Source: Paramarasmius palmivorus (Eukaryota; Basidiomycota; Agaricomycetes; Agaricales; Marasmiaceae). Taken from it: a stretch of 64,000 bases of DNA. A model generated the notes under the pieces. That model worked only from the letters and a program-made list of their open reading frames with translations. It made no database searches and was not told the DNA's origin. Shown piece after piece: positions 58,457 to 64,000 of this stretch (the stretch's first letter is position 1; every line of letters begins with the position of its first letter). The DNA lies in assembly GCA_037176845.1 (NCBI GenBank), contig JAYKXP010000134.1, positions 60,304 to 124,303 on the forward strand, written 5' to 3'. The position numbers and the translations under genes were made by a program.

Positions 58457-58605
58457 TCTAGATAACAAGAAATCTTACTAGCGCTCCGAGCGAGCTCTAC
58501 ATTTATTAGTACACATTTTGCTTCATAGGCTATATAGCCCACGCTTTCATATACTTCCTGAATTAGGCCGTAAACCTAGTTCAACCCAAAAGAGACTATC
58601 TCTAG

Positions 58606-60504
58606 GACGAAGACAAGATTCCACAAGAATCGAAGCCTCGTACTACTAGAAACTCTCAACAAGCCGGGGAACGCATTCTAGATTTTCCACCTAGACCCCG
58701 CAAAGCTAGAACAGTAGGAGCAGTACCTACACCCCCTAGAAATCTGGATAGTGACGACGAGTTTCACACTCCGTTACCACTAGACGAACTTCTTGAAGTC
58801 ACTAGACTACGCGCGTCGGTAGCAGCCTACGAGGAGCTCCGCGAGCAACAAGAGGAACACTTAGAATTTACCACAAACTTGAGAGTAGCTCTCACAAAAC
58901 TCGCTCGCGAGTTACAGAAAAAGAAGACTCCTCGGAATCCTTTTTCGCACAAATCCATTAGAACAAGAATCTATAGAGAAAAACCTGCTATTCCTCGTAC
59001 AAAGATGGCCGATGCACCTACTTTGCGAGAATCATGGCGAGACCTCTCCGAGGACGGCGTAAATCAGATTAAAGCTGACAAGCTGAGTAAAGTAAAGCGA
59101 CCTGCGAGCTTGCTCGAAGGTAGCTGCGCGGAAAAGTTTGAACAGTGGGAGGAAGACCTAGATCTGATGTTCCTCGAAGGTGGTGTTACCCTAGATGAAG
59201 CAAAGATATACATAGCTATCAGACAAATGGAATATGACTTGAGGAAGACCTGTGTGGGCTGGGATAGCTCGCGCGGAGACTCATATGAAAAGTTCATTGA
59301 GGACGTTAAAGAGGAAATTGGCTTTAAGGAAGGACGAGGATCGACTACAACGTTGGACCGTCTAGTAAAGAGACACCAGAGCATAGGGCTGCAAGTCAGC
59401 GAGGACGTGCTCAGGACATATAACCGTGTGTTTCGCTATGAAGCGAGTAAGCTCACAGCAGCGCCCGCGTTAGTCTCAAATACATTCCTAGTAGCTAGAT
59501 ACCTCGAGGCGTTTGAAGAGGACTTTATCCGAGAGATCGTTAATATGCTACAACGCATACAGAGCGACAAGCTTTCCCTAGGGAAAGGAAAAGAAAAGAA
59601 GAAAGACGATCAGGATAGGCGATTAGAGGATCCATATACCCTAGATGAAGTAATGGAAGTTGCTTTAAACATTGCTACGAGCAGGCTAGGAGATATATAT
59701 ACGAGGATCAATGCCTCTAGACGTACGAGGGATAGGCACGACGACTTAGAACCGCGTGTGTCGTCCAAGCATGTCAAGACTGTTACTATAAAACAGGAAC
59801 CTGAAGTCGATGAAATTTCTCACAAGATGTCTGTATCTGTGGATAAGCATGAGACTGAGATTCGCGATTTAAAGGATCTCGTTCGTTCTATGACGAACTC
59901 GATTGCTGAGACGCAGAAAAAGCAAGAAGCTTGGATGTCTATGGTTGTGAATGGGCAGATGCCACCAGGAGTGATGCGAGCGCCGACTTTTGCACAGAGC
60001 AGAGGTCCTAGTTCAAGTCAGCAGCTCTATAATCCTTCCGCGGGACGACCTGGGACTCCTATGATAGGAAATGTGGCACGAGGAATGCAGCCACCCCACA
60101 ACAACTGTTTCATGTGTGGTCAAAGTGATCATTTCACGAGGAGTTGCAAGGTCTACCATAAGATGCGAGAACTAGGGTGGATAGTCGATGGTCCCGATGG
60201 CCGAGGCATCCTGCGAGACGGTTTGAAAATGCCTTTCATTCCTCCTGGTTCGAATAAAACTAGAAAGGACTTGATTGAAGAGTTAGCCAAGCAGCGAGGA
60301 TGGCCTGGTAGCGATAGCTATCACCCAGACAGCTATATGTTTGCGCTAGAAGAAGATGATATGGGACAAAGGTTCCAAGAATTAGCTATGGAGGACGAAG
60401 ACATCGGGGAACAAGAGGAGAAGGAGGAACACCTTCTGACACTCTTGCTAGATCGTCAACAGCGTCGCTCGGGAAGAGGCAACCCGCAAGGGTCAAAAAA
60501 CTAG
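58606..60504 (+). CDS. gag: Gag (capsid/nucleocapsid), gypsy element
   Basis: The frame is open from 58606 (after TAG 58603-58605) to TAG at 60502-60504, but its first ATG is at 59005 (MADAPTLRESWRDLSEDG), giving 500 aa; no ATG at all occurs between the LTR and 59005. The codons from 58606 on look coding (ERILDFPPRPRKAR; LDELLEVTRLRAS), so either a non-ATG start is used or the true start was lost. Residues after 59005 hold the capsid-like region (FEQWEEDLDLMFLEGG, RQMEYDLRKTCVGW). Near the end is a CCHC zinc knuckle, CFMCGQSDHFTRSC. The last sense codons are GGG TCA AAA AAC TAG, where A_AAA_AAC is a -1 slippery site leading into the protease frame. Confidence 0.88.
   Translation, partial: DEDKIPQESKPRTTRNSQQAGERILDFPPRPRKARTVGAVPTPPRNLDSDDEFHTPLPLDELLEVTRLRASVAAYEELREQQEEHLEFTTNLRVALTKLARELQKKKTPRNPFSHKSIRTRIYREKPAIPRTKMADAPTLRESWRDLSEDGVNQIKADKLSKVKRPASLLEGSCAEKFEQWEEDLDLMFLEGGVTLDEAKIYIAIRQMEYDLRKTCVGWDSSRGDSYEKFIEDVKEEIGFKEGRGSTTTLDRLVKRHQSIGLQVSEDVLRTYNRVFRYEASKLTAAPALVSNTFLVARYLEAFEEDFIREIVNMLQRIQSDKLSLGKGKEKKKDDQDRRLEDPYTLDEVMEVALNIATSRLGDIYTRINASRRTRDRHDDLEPRVSSKHVKTVTIKQEPEVDEISHKMSVSVDKHETEIRDLKDLVRSMTNSIAETQKKQEAWMSMVVNGQMPPGVMRAPTFAQSRGPSSSQQLYNPSAGRPGTPMIGNVARGMQPPHNNCFMCGQSDHFTRSCKVYHKMRELGWIVDGPDGRGILRDGLKMPFIPPGSNKTRKDLIEELAKQRGWPGSDSYHPDSYMFALEEDDMGQRFQELAMEDEDIGEQEEKEEHLLTLLLDRQQRRSGRGNPQGSKN
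60495..60501 (+). promoter_or_regulatory. -1 frameshift heptamer A_AAA_AAC at the gag stop
   Basis: In the gag frame the codons are TCA AAA AAC TAG, so X_XXY_YYZ reads A_AAA_AAC immediately before the stop. A -1 slip leads to CTA GAA GCT CCA AGG, which opens directly into the protease frame. This heptamer is one of the most efficient known and is used at some retroviral gag-pro junctions. Confidence 0.8.
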
Positions 60505-61970
60505 AAGCTCCAAGGATGGGGCCAACGTCTAGAGTGCCACAACCTGTACCGGCCCCTGAGGATAAATCTAGATCTAGAAAACTGCGATCGGTGGTGGTAG
60601 AGATACCAACGCCTCCGCGGAGAAATATACCCAAGTCTGTTCCTGTTTCTGATTCCTCGTCGTCTTCTTCTGTTTCTCTTCCTTCCAATATACCCACTAG
60701 TAAAGAAAACAAGACCCCTCGGGTCGAATTAAAAGATCTAGGTGATAAGGAGTCGGACGATGAGTTCTCGGACGATGAGGACGTAGATCCTAGGATGTCA
60801 AAATCGTCCTCGGAGAAACGACCATTCGATGAGGTGCTTCCTATCGTTAGACCACCTGTTCCTAGTGAGCATATTAAGGCCCGTAGCGATATGGTGCCTA
60901 CTAAAAATATCACTCCCGATATGGCGAAAGAGGACTTGCTCAAGCATAAAGCAGTCAGCCGAGGAGTGCCTATTGTTGCCGATGATCCGAAATCAAGGAC
61001 ATCACCGAGTGCGCTAGGGAATAAGCAAGTACGCTTTAAAGGCACAGACGAGGACGTAGCTACTGATCTATGTCGCTCGGAGGTCTCTTTGTCTATTGAA
61101 GAAGTTGCTACTATTTCTCCTAGCGTCAGAAAAATATTGATGAGAAAACTGCGTAATCGCCAGGTGTCAGGAAAGCCTGCCAAAACGTTCTTTAGCGAGT
61201 TATCGTCATACAGACGTTCCTCGGAACCTCTAGAATATAAACCTGTTCTCTCGGAGCATTCCTTGGTCATAGATGTCGAGGATATTGCGCTCGAGGAGGT
61301 GTTCGAAGTATTGACTGAGCCTAGGGGCAAATTACCTGAAGGTGCGGTCGTACAGAGGGATCCAGTTGAGACATATCAACAGGATGTGCCCGAGGGCGAG
61401 CGAAAAGACGTGATCATAGTGGCTAGTAATTCTGACAACCTCCGAGTGGTATTCCCTAAGATCAATGGGTCGAACGAGGAAGTAGAAAACGTCAAGGACT
61501 GTGGCTCACAGATTGTAGTTATGTCCACACTAGTAGCAGTTGGTTTGGGAGTCAGCTGGGATCCTACGGTTACCTTGCATATGCAGAGTGCTAATGGACA
61601 GCTGAAATCAACTAAAGGCATCGCTCGGAACGTACCGTTCGAGTTTGGAGACATTACGGTGTTCTTGCAAGTTCATATAGTTGATGATCCTCCGTTCCAA
61701 GTCCTCCTGGGGCGACCCTTTGATGTGTTAACTTCTTCTGTGATCGAGAACTTCCCCGATGGTGAACAGTACATCACCGTTACTTGTCCGAATTCTGGGA
61801 GGAAGTGTACTATAGGTACCTATCCTAGGGGCATGGGAAAGAAGATCCGCGCTAGAAAAGAACCAACCCTAGTACCGATGAATGGGAATGCAGGGGCGGA
61901 AAAGCGTCAGGAAGAAGAACCAAAGACGGAAGAAGCTGCGGCAAATTTTCAGACTCCCTCGAGGATATAA
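60501..61970 (+). CDS. pro: Protease-bearing frame (pro) of the gypsy element
   Basis: It lies in the -1 frame relative to gag and is open from within gag to TAA at 61968-61970. Entry by frameshift at 60501 gives about 489 aa; internal ATG at 60516 is an alternative. The first 250 residues are a Ser/Asp/Glu-rich linker (SDSSSSSSVS; DKESDDEFSDDEDVD). The retropepsin part is near the end: VKDCGSQIVVM (flap-side Asp; D-C-G where D-S/T-G is usual), then VHIVDDPPFQVLLGRPFD, matching the I/V-LLGRP-x-D block of Ty3/gypsy proteases. At 61943-61949 a second slippery heptamer moves ribosomes into pol. Confidence 0.82.
   Translation, partial: LEAPRMGPTSRVPQPVPAPEDKSRSRKLRSVVVEIPTPPRRNIPKSVPVSDSSSSSSVSLPSNIPTSKENKTPRVELKDLGDKESDDEFSDDEDVDPRMSKSSSEKRPFDEVLPIVRPPVPSEHIKARSDMVPTKNITPDMAKEDLLKHKAVSRGVPIVADDPKSRTSPSALGNKQVRFKGTDEDVATDLCRSEVSLSIEEVATISPSVRKILMRKLRNRQVSGKPAKTFFSELSSYRRSSEPLEYKPVLSEHSLVIDVEDIALEEVFEVLTEPRGKLPEGAVVQRDPVETYQQDVPEGERKDVIIVASNSDNLRVVFPKINGSNEEVENVKDCGSQIVVMSTLVAVGLGVSWDPTVTLHMQSANGQLKSTKGIARNVPFEFGDITVFLQVHIVDDPPFQVLLGRPFDVLTSSVIENFPDGEQYITVTCPNSGRKCTIGTYPRGMGKKIRARKEPTLVPMNGNAGAEKRQEEEPKTEEAAANFQTPSRI
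61943..61949 (+). promoter_or_regulatory. -1 frameshift heptamer A_AAT_TTT at the pro/pol overlap
   Basis: In the protease frame the codons are GCA AAT TTT CAG, which fits X_XXY_YYZ as A_AAT_TTT. A -1 slip gives TCA GAC TCC CTC GAG, entering the pol frame, which then has no stop to the end of the window. The protease stop follows 18 bp later. I could not fold the downstream RNA. Confidence 0.7.
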
Positions 61971-64000
61971 TCGGCGAGCATGGAGAGGTTGTACTGAAAA
62001 TAGGGTACGATGAGCATGGAGAAGTGCGAGTGGAGGGATATAAACTCCCTGATAGAGAAAATTTCGAAAACGATGAGCTAGCAGAAGCATATGCGTTGGC
62101 TCTGGATAAAAATAGTTTAGATGAGCGAGCTAGGGATGTCTTAGAGTCATATGAACACAAGAGCGTCGACAAAGACAATATGGCAACCTATAGCTTGTGG
62201 AGAGAAGGTCTTGAGTTGGTAGAGGTCCCTACTGTGGATCCGAGTGATGTATATCTCACCACTAGTGACGAGGACACTTCTCTCCTAGCAAAAGAACATC
62301 AACGATTAGAACAGAGGAGACTAGGTTTCAGAAACCTGCTCTCGTTGATAAAGAATAAAGATTTCATTTCCATATGGGAACACCTGTTTGGAAAGTCAGC
62401 GTCACAAGTCCTATTGCGAGATTTAAAATCGCTCGGACCTAAGAAGTTCAAAGAAAAATATCTACGAGCGATTAGAACAGGTATCAAGGGACTAGATGTG
62501 CCCTGGGATCTGAGTGACGATAGCGATGAGCTGTCTGACGAGTACGATGACATTGAATGGCGAATCTGGATGGCAGATAGCATGAATCCTGGGTTCCTAG
62601 CTTATTGGAAGCGGTTATATGGGCAAGATGTTTGGCCTATACTACTCCGAGGAGCGAAAGAACGAGGACTCGAGTGGTTTGTCATGCACTATGAGCACTT
62701 CCTTGTAGAAGAAGCAGCGACTCGCGCGCAAGCTGAAAATGGAGTTGGAAAGGAAACTTATATGCAGGACGTTGTGTCAGTATATGGGAAGTACAAACCA
62801 GTTGCGTTAAAGGTGAAGCCGGTCAAAGCTACTTTGCCCTCGGAATTTAGGGTTGAACGCCACATATATGGTGATCCGCTAGCGGATATGCCGGCACTCT
62901 CGACAAATCCCCCTGGATTCGTTCCGAGCGCTAGATACAACGAGGAAAGGAAAGCTATCATAGATGCACATCATCCAGAGGGGTTCCTATGGCCCGAGGA
63001 AAGAAAATTAATGCATCATATGATGAGTCTGCAAGAAGAAGCATTTGCGTGGGACACCTCGGAAGGTGGAACCTTCAAGGAAGAGTTCTTTCCTCCTGTG
63101 AAATTTCCCGTTATCCCTCATACGCCTTGGGTGGAAAAGAACATTCCTATACCGCCTGGCATCTACGATGAGGTGTGCAGAATCATTAAAGAGAAAATTA
63201 AAGCTGGAATATATGAACCATCAAGTTCCTCGTACCGATCTAAATGGTTCTGTGTCCTTAAGAAAGATGGAAAGAGTTTGCGACTAGTACATAGTCTAGA
63301 GCCTCTTAACAAAGTCACGATTCAGTACTCGGGAGTACCACCAGCAACTGCAGAAGTTGCGAGCGCGTTTTCAGGTCGCTCGTGTCTAGCTCTATTAGAC
63401 ATATGGGTCGGTTACGATGAAAGATTGATTGACGAGGACTCGAGAGACTTGACTACGTTCCAAACGCCATTTGGACCGCATAGACTGGTAAAGCTACCTA
63501 TGGGTTGGACTAATTCAGTCCCTATATTTCACGATGACGTGACCTATATTCTCCAGGATGAGATTCCTGAGATATGTAAACCATATATCGACGATGTAGT
63601 AGTAGGAGGACCAAAGACGCGATATGAAACGTCCGAGGAACCTCACTATGAAACTATACCCGAGAACAAGGGTATTCGACGATTTGTATGGGAGCATTTC
63701 CAGAATGTTAATAGGGTCTGTCAACGAATGAAGTATTGTGGAGTAACGTTCTCCGGACCTAAAGCGTACCTTTGTGTAGAGGATGGTTTAGTTGTTGGAC
63801 ACTGGGTGTCCTGGAAAGGTGAAAAGCCAAACGAGAAGTTAGCAGAAGTGGTCCTATCGTGGGATCCAGCGAATTTCCGTGATAAGAAAGACGTCAACTC
63901 GTTCCTCGGAACGGCTGGACAAATGCGTATGTTCATTAGGGACTATGCTAGAATTACTCGGCCACTCAATAAGATCCGAGGACCCCAAGCTGAATACAAG
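61949..64000 (+). CDS. pol: Pol (reverse transcriptase), gypsy element, runs off the window
   Basis: The frame is open from 61949 to the window edge; I read every codon to about 63200 and the RT part without meeting a stop. About 400 residues of acidic linker precede the RT. RT landmarks: VEKNIPIPPG and GIYEPSSSSYRSKWFCVLKKDG (motif 1-2 region), ALLDIWVGYDE (motif A, catalytic Asp), FQTPFGPHRLVKLPMGWTNS (motif B), PYIDDVVVGG (YxDD, motif C), then NSFLGTAGQMRMFIRDYA toward the RNase H domain. The remaining RNase H and integrase lie beyond 64000. The intact frames suggest a young element. Confidence 0.92.

Noticed and set aside
60386..61330. 314-codon minus-strand frame
   Set aside because: It is the reverse of the Ser/Asp-rich linker in the protease frame; it has a low-complexity composition and no domain.

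Overview
The window looks like nuclear DNA of a mushroom-type fungus (Basidiomycota, Agaricomycetes). Protein-coding genes are split by many introns of about 45-65 bp with GT..AG borders. There is a HET-domain gene, an F-box-like pair, a KDZ-type transposase gene, a GCM-domain (MULE-like) transposase gene and a Ty3/gypsy retrotransposon. The window is gene-poor: most of it is mobile or repeated DNA, intact or decayed.

Layout. 1-12.9 kb holds no convincing gene. It has diverged repeats (families A and B, named here) and one solo LTR (5580-5990) with a perfect 5-bp target duplication. 12.96-17.23 kb is framed by long inverted repeats rich in GGATTAATCC and carries a second solo LTR of the same family (14931-15341), again with a perfect 5-bp duplication. 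17.2-24.9 kb contains tRNA-like (SINE-like) traces, more copies of repeat A, a small two-exon minus-strand gene (22202-22766) and remnants of an agaric-type gene (about 23173-23652).

24909-35088 and 35099-44304 are two nearly identical head-to-tail copies of one large DNA transposon (10.18 kb and 9.21 kb). Copy 1 encodes two convergent genes. The minus-strand gene is a transposase of about 1,730 aa combining a WRKY-GCM1-type zinc finger, a DDE core, a cysteine-protease-like region and a PHD finger. The plus-strand gene is an eight-exon companion of about 576 aa that I do not recognise. Their 3' ends meet at a large palindromic array. The ends are imperfect TIRs starting GGG, followed by GGGCGA-type subterminal repeats. 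Copy 2 has an internal inversion plus deletions that remove the C-terminal exons of its transposase.

44.7-54.6 kb is the only stretch of apparently ordinary genes: a HET-domain protein (minus), two tandem F-box-like paralogues (plus) and a Zn-cluster protein (plus). A roughly 1-kb array of short CTCAG..CTGAG palindromes lies upstream of the F-box pair. 55.0-56.65 kb holds the 3' part of a KDZ-type transposase, cut at its 5' side by a Ty3/gypsy element. That element fills the rest of the window: a 5' LTR of about 1.75 kb, then gag, protease and pol in three successive -1 frames. Each junction carries a canonical slippery heptamer (A_AAA_AAC at gag/pro, A_AAT_TTT at pro/pol). This gag-pro-pol arrangement resembles that of some retroviruses and is, as far as I know, unusual for a fungal gypsy element.

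The candidate novel systems are the giant GCM/DDE/protease/PHD transposon with its companion gene, and the doubly frameshifted gypsy element. Exon joins were done by eye from splice consensus and reading phase; no database search was possible.
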